Source: Ruminococcus sp. AM36-2AA (GTDB lineage Bacteria > Bacillota > Clostridia > Lachnospirales > Lachnospiraceae). Taken from it: DNA of 64,000 bases. Location of the stretch: assembly GCF_003461955.1 (NCBI RefSeq), contig NZ_QTYB01000009.1, positions 60,789 through 124,788 on the forward strand. Reading direction: 5' to 3'. Below are positions 36,501 to 44,238 of this stretch, one piece after another (position 1 is the stretch's first letter; every line of letters begins with the position of its first letter). The translations under genes and the position numbers were made by a program. The notes beneath the pieces were generated by a model, which was not told the DNA's origin, did not search any database, and was given only the letters and a program-made list of their open reading frames with translations.

Positions 36501-37715
36501 CTATGCCAGTTTTGCAATCCTATTCATCTCTTCTTTTGCATCAATTAATCCCAGATGCGTATATACATTTAACGTAACCCCTATATCAGAATGTCCCATT
36601 AAATATTGGAGTGCTTTCGGATTCATTCCAGCTTTCGCCATATTGGAACAATATGTATGCCTACATACATGAGGCGTGATCTTTGGCATTTGTTCCTCAT
36701 GAGTACGATTATACTTTCCTAACGCCCACTGAAAATGTTTTTCCCAATGGAGTGCTACCTCAGGCATATCTTTTTTATCCAGGAATAAAAATCGACTATA
36801 TCCATCTATAATCGGCTCAACCCTTACTTTTTTACGGTTTTTCACAATCTGTTCAAAACATTCATAAACTTCATCTGTCATCGGCAACATTCGTGTTCCA
36901 CTTGAAGTTTTGGTATCTTCAATGACGTACTGCATTCCTCTGGTTCTCTGAAGCTGATGATTCACATTGATTTTTCTCTCCTGAAGATCAATATCTTTCA
37001 CTGTCAATCCACAAAACTCAGAAATACGAAGTCCAGTCTTAAACAAAATAAACATTCCATTATAGTATTTTGAGTAATGGTCATCATTTCGGATAAACTC
37101 CAGAAATAACTCTTCCTGTTCTTTTGTAATTGCCTGTCTTGTAACACTGTCATTTACGACAACTGTACATAATTGAAATTCAAAAGGATTCTTGCGCAGT
37201 AAATCATCTTCAACTGCCATCTGAAATGCAGGTCTTACAATTCCACGCACACTGTGAATGGAACTGTATCCTCTTCCATCTGCTTGCAGCTTAATAAACC
37301 ATGCTTTTGCATCCGACAATTTTATTTTATCTATTCTTCTGGTTCCGAATTCTTCTTTTTTTATTATATTGATCACAAAATCATAGTTCGCCTGAGTATT
37401 ATGACGAACCCCCTTTTTTTGTCCAATATATTTTTGAACCAAATCCAAAACTGTTAAATTTCCTCCGTAAGGTACTATACCATCATGTAAATCTCTTTGG
37501 ATATTTTTTTCTTTTTCCCTTAGAGCTAAGCATGGTCTGCATCCAGTTGGCAGAGAATCTGTTGGCTCTAATTTCCAACTATACAAAAACTTCTGCTTTC
37601 CATAACAATCTGTATATACAAACGCATATCTTCCATCTTTTCTCTGACTTTCTCCGTTTCGTAAAATTCGACCTTTTTTATCTCGTCGTTTTTGGTCACG
37701 TTTTGTTTTACCCAA
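36501..37715 (-). CDS. int: Tn916-type tyrosine integrase
   Basis: A site-specific recombinase, 404 residues from the TTG start at 37715. An N-terminal arm-binding domain has DKKGRILRNGESQRKDGRYA as in Tn916 Int, then a core-binding SAM-like domain and the catalytic domain with LRISEFCGLT (Arg), HVCRHTYCSNMA (HxxR), GHSDIG (His) and LNVYTHL (Tyr). TTG was chosen because AAAGGGGCGAAGACG precedes it. The GTG 36 bases upstream lies at the transcription start of the TATAAT box in the hairpin and has no site. It performs integration and excision of the element. Confidence 0.93.
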   Translation of the reverse strand: MGKTKRDQKRRDKKGRILRNGESQRKDGRYAFVYTDCYGKQKFLYSWKLEPTDSLPTGCRPCLALREKEKNIQRDLHDGIVPYGGNLTVLDLVQKYIGQKKGVRHNTQANYDFVINIIKKEEFGTRRIDKIKLSDAKAWFIKLQADGRGYSSIHSVRGIVRPAFQMAVEDDLLRKNPFEFQLCTVVVNDSVTRQAITKEQEELFLEFIRNDDHYSKYYNGMFILFKTGLRISEFCGLTVKDIDLQERKINVNHQLQRTRGMQYVIEDTKTSSGTRMLPMTDEVYECFEQIVKNRKKVRVEPIIDGYSRFLFLDKKDMPEVALHWEKHFQWALGKYNRTHEEQMPKITPHVCRHTYCSNMAKAGMNPKALQYLMGHSDIGVTLNVYTHLGLIDAKEEMNRIAKLA

Positions 37716-37740
37716 ACGTCTTCGCCCCTTTCTACGAAGA

Positions 37741-37779
37741 AGCCCTAGCACGATATAGGTATTATATCATACCAGGGCT
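37741..37779 (-). promoter_or_regulatory. Long inverted repeat at integrase promoter
   Basis: AGCCCTAGCACGATATA faces TATATCATACCAGGGCT over a 5-base loop. As RNA on the minus strand it forms 17 continuous pairs including three G-U. A TATAAT box lies inside. It is likely a regulatory site or leader stem controlling int expression. Confidence 0.65.
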
Positions 37780-37819
37780 AACATTTCCACTTTAAAGTGC
37801 TAAATTGTTCGTATATTTT

Positions 37820-38041
37820 TTACAAAGACGTAGTCTGATCCAGAAAGGCCTCAAATTTCTTACGGTTAATCAATGACTTACACCCCACCTGGACTGTAAA
37901 GCAACATTCTGAATTTAGATGTTCCGAAATAAGCATCCTTATTTTCTTTTCACCTATTCCGAAATATTGCACTGCTTCATCCACCGTAAGCATATATTTT
38001 TCCCAAATTGGAATCTTACCTTTTTCAATTTTAATCGCCAC
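37820..38041 (-). CDS. xis: Excisionase (Tn916 Xis-like)
   Basis: A 73-residue basic DNA-binding protein in the position and size of Tn916 Xis. The winged-helix core reads LTVDEAVQYFGIGEKKIRML, then VQVGCKSLINRKKFEAFL. It directs the integrase toward excision. It ends 69 bases before the int hairpin and is transcribed with it. RBS GGAGGAGAGAAGAG precedes the ATG. Confidence 0.88.
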   Translation of the reverse strand: MAIKIEKGKIPIWEKYMLTVDEAVQYFGIGEKKIRMLISEHLNSECCFTVQVGCKSLINRKKFEAFLDQTTSL

Positions 38042-38465
38042 TCTTCTCTCCTCCTTTTCTCTTTGGACAAAACATTTTTATCTGCCCATGACAATTTACA
38101 ATTTTATACACTGTCATCGGCAGATAAAATTACAATACAGGTGGCAGTTCAGTACTCTGCCCACATCGGTTTTGCACCGTCATTAAATATGACCAGATTT
38201 TTTCTGGAAGTATCATTATCACAGATATGCTTCGTCGCCCTGTGCAGCTGCTACACATTTTGTCAAATTCTTCTCGCTCCATACCTTTACTTCAATGTTA
38301 TATTTCAGCATTTCCTCGTATTTACTCCATTAACAGAGCAGATATATCATGGCGGATTTACCTAGTGGCTCTACATATCTTCACGTCCTGTATGTAAAAC
38401 AATATACAATTTTCAAGGTACAAAAATTCCTGAAGGGGAAAAGGAATCTATATTAAATACTCCCT
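38042..38465. other. Intergenic, no gene seen
   Basis: 424 bp without a supportable coding frame. It carries a weak hairpin CCAG-N6-CTGG near 38190 and the 15-mer CATTTTGTCAAATTC near 38255, which recurs at 42023 in the candidate oriT region. It may contain a promoter for xis-int. Confidence 0.5.
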
Positions 38466-38738
38466 TTACTGATTACTTTTCCTTACATATGATTTCGTAT
38501 CAAATCCCAAGGTCTTAGTAATCAGTTTTGCTTCCAGGCGTTGACGCAGAGTTTCATCTACACAGTAATGCACCTGTCCAAATTCGTCAAACATTTTTCT
38601 GGTAGCCAAAACTGTTATGTACCCTTCATAATGCTTCAACACTGCCTGGATTGCCTCAGTATCACCAGTTGATGCTGCCTCAATAACATGGAATGGCAGC
38701 AAATCAAATGCGCATTTCTGTTTTTTACTTTTTTTCAT
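38466..38738 (-). CDS. Tn916 Orf8-like helix-turn-helix protein
   Basis: A 90-residue protein with the HTH_16-type sequence LPFHVIEAASTGDTEAIQAV and ATRKMFDEFGQVHYCVDETL, matching the small Orf8-like regulators that accompany sigma factors in Tn916 elements. It overlaps the sigma factor end by 14 bases. Likely a partner or modulator of that sigma factor; role inferred from context. Confidence 0.75.
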   Translation of the reverse strand: MKKSKKQKCAFDLLPFHVIEAASTGDTEAIQAVLKHYEGYITVLATRKMFDEFGQVHYCVDETLRQRLEAKLITKTLGFDTKSYVRKSNQ

Positions 38739-39162
38739 TTGCAGATTCCTCCATATTTTTTCTCATCAGTTCCAGTGATCGTCTACGATGCTCATTAATT
38801 GTGCTGCGTACAAGATTCATTTCTCTGGCAATGTCTGCATCACTCATATCCATAAAATATGATAATAACACAACATTCCTTTTCTTTTCAGTAAGTGTCT
38901 GCAGTGCTTCAGCAATCAATGCATCTTTGACTTCTATGTCGTAACCCAGGACCTGAAAACGATGTGTTTCCATTTCATGCTCATCCATTATAAAAAGTCT
39001 GCTCAACTCCTTTTCTGATAATTCTGACAACATCACTTCATACTTCTGGCGATATGCCATATGCTTTTCATAATTAATAACTTCACTTTTCAATGCCAGC
39101 TTGCACAGAGAATCAAACTGATGTCTGACTGTCTGCTCATCTTGAAAAGAGGATTGCTCCAT
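38725..39162 (-). CDS. RNA polymerase sigma factor, Tn916 Orf7-like
   Basis: A 145-residue sigma-70-like protein. The N-terminal region 2 is very short, while region 4 is clear: EALQTLTEKKRNVVLLSYF then MDMSDADIAREMNLVRST, a helix-turn-helix. In Tn916 this factor co-controls int/xis transcription. It is upstream of orf8-like and the RBS is GGAAGGAGGTGAACTCTT. Confidence 0.8.
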   Translation of the reverse strand: MEQSSFQDEQTVRHQFDSLCKLALKSEVINYEKHMAYRQKYEVMLSELSEKELSRLFIMDEHEMETHRFQVLGYDIEVKDALIAEALQTLTEKKRNVVLLSYFMDMSDADIAREMNLVRSTINEHRRRSLELMRKNMEESANEKK

Positions 39163-39329
39163 AAGAGTTCACCTCCTTCCCCGCCGGTAGGCAATAAGCA
39201 AAGTTCTTGCTTCCCCTTCACACATATCCCAAACGGATGAGTGCATTTGTCGGGGTGTGGGAAGAAATTTTTAAAAAATTTCTTAATAAATACGAGAAAA
39301 TTGTTTTTCCTGTATTTTGAGGTATATAA

Positions 39330-39372
39330 AAAACGTCCTAATGGGTAGTTTTTAGCCCATCGGACGCTATTT
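39330..39372. terminator. Terminator-like hairpin in regulatory gap
   Basis: CGTCC-TAATGGGT / AGCCCAT-CGGACG with a GTTTTTA loop, flanked by A-run and T-rich ends. It is consistent with a terminator between the divergent sigma-factor and XRE genes. Confidence 0.5.
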
Positions 39373-39471
39373 ATATCAAAAGATAATATTTTGCCATCAT
39401 TTTTTGTGGCATATAATTCACTTTTTGAGGTAAAGAAATTTATTTGCTTTTTTGAACTATTTATCTATTTC

Positions 39472-39492
39472 ATCCGTCACGTAATGACGGAT
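39472..39492. repeat. Perfect 8-bp inverted repeat
   Basis: ATCCGTCA-N5-TGACGGAT, a symmetric dyad in the 500-bp gap upstream of the XRE regulator. It may be an operator or part of a short terminator. Confidence 0.55.
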
Positions 39493-39578
39493 ATGATACC
39501 AGACAATAAAATTCTTAATCTTTCCTATACCTCCGGATCTGTTTTACGGAAATTCAGAATTTTATATGTCTTTTAAAA

Positions 39579-39611
39579 AGTGAAATATCACCCTCTTTTT
39601 TAGTGAAATAT
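39579..39611 (+). promoter_or_regulatory. Operator-like direct repeats before XRE gene
   Basis: AGTGAAATAT occurs at 39579 and 39602, 23 bp apart (about two helical turns), 55 bp upstream of the start codon. It may bind the XRE regulator itself. Confidence 0.45.
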
Positions 39612-39666
39612 TAGTTCATTTTCTTTCAAGAAAGGGAACTATACACTAAACATGGAGGTGTATCAT

Positions 39667-40026
39667 ATGCCAAAACAAACAGATAAAGAACTGGGATTGT
39701 TTTTTAAGAACGCCCGACACGAGCAAAAATTGACTTATGAAGAATTAGCTGAAAAAGCAGAAATGTCCAGCCGATATTTAAAGGAAATTGAAAATGGGGG
39801 CCGAGTTCCGAGTTTTCATAAAATCAGAAAACTGGTACGCGCTTTAAATGTTCCTCCTGAACCATTGTTTTATCCAAACAATCATACAGATAATCTTGAT
39901 TATCAACGCCTGCTCATGTACCTGTCAAAATGCAACGATGAGCAAATTACCGCTATCCTTGCCATCGTAGAAGCATACCTGCGCACATACAAAATTCCTA
40001 CAGACCACGATAAACAAGATCCCTGA
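39667..40026 (+). CDS. XRE-family transcriptional regulator
   Basis: A 119-residue protein with a helix-turn-helix in FFKNARHEQKLTYEELAEKA followed by ENGGRVPSFHKIRKLV. The C-terminal 45 residues form an alpha-helical dimerisation segment. The start MPKQTDKEL has GGAGGTGTATC upstream. It resembles the Tn916 orf9-like repressor that controls conjugation genes, inferred only from position. Confidence 0.85.
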   Translation: MPKQTDKELGLFFKNARHEQKLTYEELAEKAEMSSRYLKEIENGGRVPSFHKIRKLVRALNVPPEPLFYPNNHTDNLDYQRLLMYLSKCNDEQITAILAIVEAYLRTYKIPTDHDKQDP

Positions 40027-40089
40027 AATTCATTTGAATTCTATCTGAATTATTCTGAAGAAGCGGTATGGTTTCCCATACCGCCACTC

Positions 40090-40425
40090 TTAACGTGCAT
40101 ATTTTTCTATCATTCTCTTAACATTCGTGGATTTCTTTATTGCCCCTATATTAATAAGAAACTCAACTACATCCATCATTCCCTGGTAATAAGCCCGCTG
40201 CTCCTCTTCATAATGGAAATGTTCTAACTGATCCAGATATTTATTCCAGAAATTCTGCTCACGCTCTGGGATTTTTTCCAGATGTAGTGGCAGCTTCTTT
40301 TGTATTTGTTTCAAATTCTTCTCTGCTTCTTTCCATTCTTCCGGCTGTACTGTATATTCTCTTTCTCCGGAGTCACAGCGCAATTCCTCAAATAAATTCG
40401 ATACTGCTTCATAAAATTCATTCAT
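40090..40425 (-). CDS. Hypothetical protein, 111 aa
   Basis: A small charged, mostly helical protein with no recognised domain. It has the Glu/Lys/Gln-rich stretch QPEEWKEAEKNLKQIQKKL and YHEE/YYQGMMDVVEFLINIGA segments. The start MNEFYEAV has GAGGTGGAAAGAAG upstream. It sits between two XRE regulators and points away from the next one. Function unknown. Confidence 0.7.
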   Translation of the reverse strand: MNEFYEAVSNLFEELRCDSGEREYTVQPEEWKEAEKNLKQIQKKLPLHLEKIPEREQNFWNKYLDQLEHFHYEEEQRAYYQGMMDVVEFLINIGAIKKSTNVKRMIEKYAR

Positions 40426-40512
40426 CTTCTTTCCACCTCTCATTAGAATTATTTCTCATTACAGGCAGCATTATCATTTTCTTATTTCAAAAATCAAATA
40501 AACTTCCCAAAA

Positions 40513-40580
40513 ACTTCATCTTTAGAAGTATAGTAACAATATTTTTCCTTAAAATCAATAATAATACTTCATCTTTAGAA
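40513..40580 (+). promoter_or_regulatory. Two ACTTCATCTTTAGAA operator-like repeats
   Basis: The identical 15-mer occurs at 40513-40527 and 40566-40580, 53 bp (five turns) apart. Each contains the short dyad CTTC-N7-GAAG (first copy) or CTTC-N7-GAAA. The second lies 16 bases before the start codon, suggesting autorepression by the XRE protein that follows. Confidence 0.65.
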
Positions 40581-40596
40581 ACTTTTGAGGATCAGA

Positions 40597-40860
40597 ATGA
40601 TTATTTATTGGGATAAAAAAACGAACAGTAAAAACAGAATAGGACAACGGGTAAAAGAATTACGAAAGGCTCATAATCTTACTCAGAAAACACTCGCTGC
40701 CAAATTACAACTTGCAGGATATGATTTTAATGATCTGGCAATCCTGCGAATTGAACAAGGCACACGTTTCGTTCCCGACTACGAAGTTGTCGCACTGGCC
40801 GAAGTATTTAATGTTTCCTGCGAATATCTTCTTGGTCTGACGGACGCTCCTGCAAAATAA
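40597..40860 (+). CDS. XRE-family regulator
   Basis: An 87-residue HTH protein with RIGQRVKELRKAHNLTQKTL and an LRIEQGTRFVPDYEVVALAE second half, a compact Cro/C1-like repressor. The start has GAGGATCAGA upstream. Two identical 15-mers just upstream are probable operators. Confidence 0.85.
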   Translation: MIIYWDKKTNSKNRIGQRVKELRKAHNLTQKTLAAKLQLAGYDFNDLAILRIEQGTRFVPDYEVVALAEVFNVSCEYLLGLTDAPAK

Positions 40861-40954
40861 TTCAATTGTATTGCTGCCCATTCTATGCTAAACTATGGAT
40901 AGATACTTCTGAACAACATACACTATTTATAAACCGTATGATTGGAGTGATTTC

Positions 40955-41128
40955 ATGGAATTAACAAAAAAAGTCCCTACAACCGATAAAAACCAGGAAA
41001 ACAATCATCTTCTCCGCATGTTAGACCGGGGAATTGATGATATGGAAGCTGGTCGTGAATTGCCACTGGAAGATGCTTTTCGCAAAATCACAGAATTAAG
41101 GGATGCACGAAGAAATGCAAGAATATAA
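40955..41128 (+). CDS. Antitoxin, RelB/ParD-like, 57 aa
   Basis: A 57-residue protein starting MELTKKVPTTDKNQ, with the tail REL-P-L-E-D-A-F-R-K-I-T-E-L-R-D-A-R-R. It precedes the toxin gene and overlaps it by 26 bases, the arrangement of type II antitoxins. RBS is TTGGAGTGATTTC. No family match is certain; the call rests on context and the charged helix. It is too short for common gene-length cutoffs. Confidence 0.6.
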   Translation: MELTKKVPTTDKNQENNHLLRMLDRGIDDMEAGRELPLEDAFRKITELRDARRNARI

Positions 41129-41453
41129 AATTATTTTAACCTGGGAAGCAATTTACGATGTCACAGACATTGCAGATTATATTGAAGAAGAATTCGGCCA
41201 GCAACGTGCTGACCGTTTTCAATCTGATCTGAAAGAACAAATGCAGAATTTAGGCCAGTTCAGTACTGCCTTTCCCCGAACTCAAATTCTGTACAGAGGA
41301 TATTCCATACATAAAAGATCTTTTCCGCCATCTATTATTTTTTATATTATAATGGAAGAAACAAAAGAGATTCATATTCTCCGAGTGTTGCGCCATGAAC
41401 GAGATTGGGAAAATATCCTGTTGCAAAGATCAACTTATACATATCCAGAATGA
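41103..41453 (+). CDS. RelE/ParE-family toxin
   Basis: A 116-residue toxin of the RelE/ParE superfamily. YKIILTWEAIYDVTDIADYI is the N-terminal strand and helix. The C-terminal beta-strand run is RGYSIHKRSFPPSIIFYIIM followed by EIHILRVLRHERDWENIL, with the catalytic-position Arg and His of this family. The start may be ATG 41103 or the ATG at 41115. It overlaps the antitoxin gene. RelE-type toxins cleave mRNA on the ribosome while ParE-type toxins poison gyrase; which applies cannot be told. Confidence 0.82.
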   Translation: MHEEMQEYKIILTWEAIYDVTDIADYIEEEFGQQRADRFQSDLKEQMQNLGQFSTAFPRTQILYRGYSIHKRSFPPSIIFYIIMEETKEIHILRVLRHERDWENILLQRSTYTYPE

Positions 41454-41460
41454 ATACCTG

Positions 41461-41500
41461 GGAGCCAATCAGAGATTTTTCTGAAAGGCTTCCTTTTTTA
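41461..41500 (+). terminator. Terminator after TA module
   Basis: GGGAGCC / GGCTTCC with an inner AGA-TTTTTCT stem and TTTTTTT following. Confidence 0.7.
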
Positions 41501-41860
41501 TTACTTCCCACTGTCAATTAAATCATAACTCATATCCAGAAAATCCAGCGTCTTAGCTTCACTGACAGAATCATCCAAAAGAATCGTAATCCAGTGTTGC
41601 TTATTCATATGATACCCCGGTAAAAATCCATACGTTTGAATAATCATCCCAACCAGATCAGGATCACATTTTACATCCAGGATGTCAATGTTTCCATCTT
41701 CTTCTAATCCCAGTATTTTCTTTTCCACTACCATAATTATAGCATACCATTTTCCATTTTTATGTCGAAGCACCGCAGAATCAGGATCTTTTTTCCATAA
41801 ATATTCCGGTTCAGTTCCATATTGCTCTTTTACATATTGAAAAATTTCTTCACGTTTCAA
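41501..41860 (-). CDS. MmcQ/YjbR-family protein
   Basis: A 119-residue protein with the YjbR fold features EPEYLWKKDPDSAVLRHKNG, KWYAIIMVV, CDPDLVGMIIQTYGFLPGYH and MNKQHWITILLD. YjbR proteins bind DNA loosely and occur on mobile elements; no enzyme role is known. It is convergent with the toxin gene. Confidence 0.85.
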   Translation of the reverse strand: MKREEIFQYVKEQYGTEPEYLWKKDPDSAVLRHKNGKWYAIIMVVEKKILGLEEDGNIDILDVKCDPDLVGMIIQTYGFLPGYHMNKQHWITILLDDSVSEAKTLDFLDMSYDLIDSGK

Positions 41861-41949
41861 ATTTATCCCTCACTTACGATTTCTTTCTCTGATTATACGC
41901 TATCAGGATTGTATTCTCAACCACTTCTCACAGTTCTATTTATGTTTTA

Positions 41950-42250
41950 TAGCTTTTGCATAGCCTGCTTTGCAGGCTACACCCCAAAAGAAGCAAGCAC
42001 TGCCAGTGTCATGACACCTGGCTCATTTTGTCAAATTCCCTTTCCGGTTCATTCTACCAAAATGTATCAGGGAGTATCCCTGGCCCTCTCATATTTTATA
42101 ATTTCTTAATTTGACGCTTTCACCCAGTCCTGTTAAAATAACTTACAGATACATCTGTCCAAACCAACAAAAAACCAAGTACCATAACTGTCATAGCCGA
42201 ACTGGTTAGACAGTTTTTTTGTACTCTTTTTTATAGAAAAAAACGAATTG
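41950..42250 (+). other. Candidate oriT / mobilisation leader region
   Basis: A 400-bp gap before mobC contains three clear dyads: AGCCTGC-TTT-GCAGGCT (41962-41978), GCCA-GTGTCATGACAC-CTGGC (42002-42022, one bulge), CAGGGA-N3-TCCCTG (42068-42082). These are followed by AACTGTC-N16-GACAGTT plus T-run (42186-42220), a terminator-like stem. Such clustered repeats just upstream of mobC and a relaxase are typical of an origin of transfer. The nick site itself cannot be identified. Confidence 0.45.
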
Positions 42251-42260
42251 GAGGATTTCA

Positions 42261-42602
42261 ATGAGCAAACGTACCAGAATTCATCCCGTACAATTTTATT
42301 TGAATGATGACGAACAATACATTTTAGAAGAAAAATATCGTCTTTCCAGGATGAAAAGCAAATCTGCCTTTCTACGGAAAATGATCTTATATGGATTTGT
42401 ATATGAAGTAGACTACTCTCATATCCGAAAAATGAATACCCTGTTGGGCAATATCAGCAGCAATTTGAATCAGATCACCCATCGTATAAACAGCACCAAT
42501 GCAGTTTACCAAAAGGATCTGGACGATATAAAGGAGTTAATGGAAAAAATATGGCAGTTACAAAAATCCATGGTATCAAAACAACCGTTGATAAAGCAAT
42601 AG
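42261..42602 (+). CDS. mobC: MobC-like relaxosome protein
   Basis: A 113-residue accessory protein of plasmid/IME mobilisation. It has a ribbon-helix-helix-like N terminus (VQFYLNDDEQYILEEKYRLS) and the family C-terminal NTLLGNISSNLNQITHRINS. MobC helps melt oriT and load the relaxase. The gene overlaps the relaxase by 52 bases. RBS TTGGAGGATTTCA. Confidence 0.88.
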   Translation: MSKRTRIHPVQFYLNDDEQYILEEKYRLSRMKSKSAFLRKMILYGFVYEVDYSHIRKMNTLLGNISSNLNQITHRINSTNAVYQKDLDDIKELMEKIWQLQKSMVSKQPLIKQ

Positions 42603-43930
42603 AATACATCTGCAATCCAGATAAAACAGACCAGAAACTATATATTTCTTCCTTTGCCTGCTCTCCTGAAACAGCAGTTCTTGACTTTAAATACACTTTG
42701 GATCATACACATGACTGCAGAGATCCGCACAATACAAATAAGGCATTTCATCTGATTCAGGCATTTTCCCCTGGTGAAGTTTCCTATGAAGAAGCCCATC
42801 AAATTGGCAAAGAACTTGCGGATCGCTTACTGGAGGGAAAATACTCCTATGTTCTGACAACACATATTGATAAAGGTCATGTACATAACCATTTAATTTT
42901 CTGTTCTGCAGATAATATCACTTTTTCTCATTATCATGACTGTAAAAAGAATTACTGGAAAATACGAAATCTCAGCGACACTTTATGCCAGGAACATAAC
43001 CTGTCCACAATTATGCCAGATGGTAAAAAGGGAATGAAATACAATGAATGGGCTGCAAATAAATCTGAATCCAGTAAAAAAGCGCAGCTGCGAAAAGATA
43101 TCAACCAGACAATCCGAATCGTTTCCACTTATTCAGAATTTCTTACATTTATGGAAGCTAAAGGATATGAAATAAAAAACGCAAAATTTGGCGAAAACAG
43201 CAGAAAATACATTACCTTTCGTTCTCCCGATATGTCCCGTCCAGTGCGTGGAAGTGCTAAATCTTTAGGAAAAAACTTTACTAAGGAACGTATCAAAGAA
43301 CGCATTAATAATAAGCTTCACAGAACTACTGTTCCTTCTGTTCGTAATAAGTTAATAGACACCAACACTCCCAATATAGCAGGAAACATTGGATTTCAGA
43401 AATGGGCAAATAAGGAAAATTTAAAAATTGTCTCTGCTGAATATAACAAGATGTTCACACATAATCTACATAATTTTTCAGAACTTGAAGACCGCATAGC
43501 CTTGTTACATATGCAGCAAAAAGAGGTAAATACCTCTGTTGTTTCTCTCGAGTCTCAGATACGCCATCTTCGAGAAATGCTAAAATATGCCGAACAATAT
43601 CAGAAAAATAAAATTTACGACGACCATTATAAAAGCTCCAAAGATCCAGATCGTTATTTCCGTAAATATGAATCTCAAATTATTCTTTTCACGGGTGCTG
43701 AACATATTTTACAGGAAAATGGTATAAACCTGAAACATCTTAATTCCAATAAGTTGCAAGAGCAAATTGCAGATCTTATTTCCAGAAAGGAATCACTAAA
43801 TACTCAATACGTTTCCTTTAAGCAAGAAATAAAAGAGTTGGAATTGATACATCAAAACCTGTCCAAATATCTCAAACAGGATGCTCCTGAAATACAAAGA
43901 TCTTCTCATAACCAACTCCCTTCTTTGTAA
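42551..43930 (+). CDS. mobA: MOBP-type relaxase
   Basis: A 459-residue relaxase that nicks oriT and pilots single-stranded DNA into a recipient. The N-terminal domain has the HxH-like metal motif THIDKGHVHNHLIFCS (about 110-120) and an LTTHIDKG sequence. Tyr residues near the N terminus (AIEYI at 18, YISS at 31) can supply the catalytic tyrosine. The C-terminal half is coiled-coil rich (LHMQQKEVNTSVVSLESQIR). No type IV secretion genes are in the window, so mobilisation would rely on a helper element. The gene's tail is duplicated at 54343. Confidence 0.9.
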   Translation: MAVTKIHGIKTTVDKAIEYICNPDKTDQKLYISSFACSPETAVLDFKYTLDHTHDCRDPHNTNKAFHLIQAFSPGEVSYEEAHQIGKELADRLLEGKYSYVLTTHIDKGHVHNHLIFCSADNITFSHYHDCKKNYWKIRNLSDTLCQEHNLSTIMPDGKKGMKYNEWAANKSESSKKAQLRKDINQTIRIVSTYSEFLTFMEAKGYEIKNAKFGENSRKYITFRSPDMSRPVRGSAKSLGKNFTKERIKERINNKLHRTTVPSVRNKLIDTNTPNIAGNIGFQKWANKENLKIVSAEYNKMFTHNLHNFSELEDRIALLHMQQKEVNTSVVSLESQIRHLREMLKYAEQYQKNKIYDDHYKSSKDPDRYFRKYESQIILFTGAEHILQENGINLKHLNSNKLQEQIADLISRKESLNTQYVSFKQEIKELELIHQNLSKYLKQDAPEIQRSSHNQLPSL

Positions 43931-43942
43931 AACCATAATAAT

Positions 43943-43966
43943 AGGCAGCGATTTCACTCGCTGCCT
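43943..43966. terminator. Hairpin between relaxase and winged-helix gene
   Basis: AGGCAGCG / CGCTGCCT with an 8-base loop. It lies between convergent stop codons and is repeated at 54496. Bidirectional terminator likely. Confidence 0.7.
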
Positions 43967-44144
43967 AAATTCCCATTAAACCGATATCCTACACCTCGTA
44001 CTGTTTGTATATATAATGGTTGTCCAGGATCATCTTCTATTTTTTCTCTGATATTGCAGATATGTCGCATAACCACATTATAATCACCTGAATAAGGTTC
44101 ATTCCATACCAGATCATAAACCATTTCTTTTCCAAATATTCTAC
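43954..44144 (-). pseudogene. Winged-helix regulator, C-terminal part (IS-split)
   Basis: Encodes the C-terminal winged-helix of an OmpR-like regulator (IFGKEMVYDLVW, then VMRHICNIREKIEDDP, then TVRGVGYRFNGNLGSE). The frame is cut by an IS21 element at 44145. Its other part lies at 46769. Joined across the IS, the text reads SPGR-IFGKEM, exactly as in the intact paralog at 54506 (SPGR-VFSKEQ). Confidence 0.85.
44139..44144. repeat. IS21 target-site duplication, left copy
   Basis: TTCTAC, matching 46763-46768. Confidence 0.8.
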
Positions 44145-44238
44145 TGCAGTTTACGGCATCCAGCGGTCGCCATTCTGTTTTAGAACGGCCGTTTTCCGAA
44201 ACCAACGGCCGCCCATTTTTTAGTTAGAAGATTACCGC

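Larger units (their letters stand above)
43792..44144. repeat. Direct repeat copy 1 (relaxase tail + winged-helix regulator)
   Basis: 353 bp closely matching 54343-54695 in the same orientation, beginning ATCACTAAATACTC and ending at the IS21 insertion point. It holds the last 46 codons of mobA, a shared hairpin, and the 3' half of the winged-helix gene. The two copies are of the order of 90% identical by eye. Confidence 0.85.
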
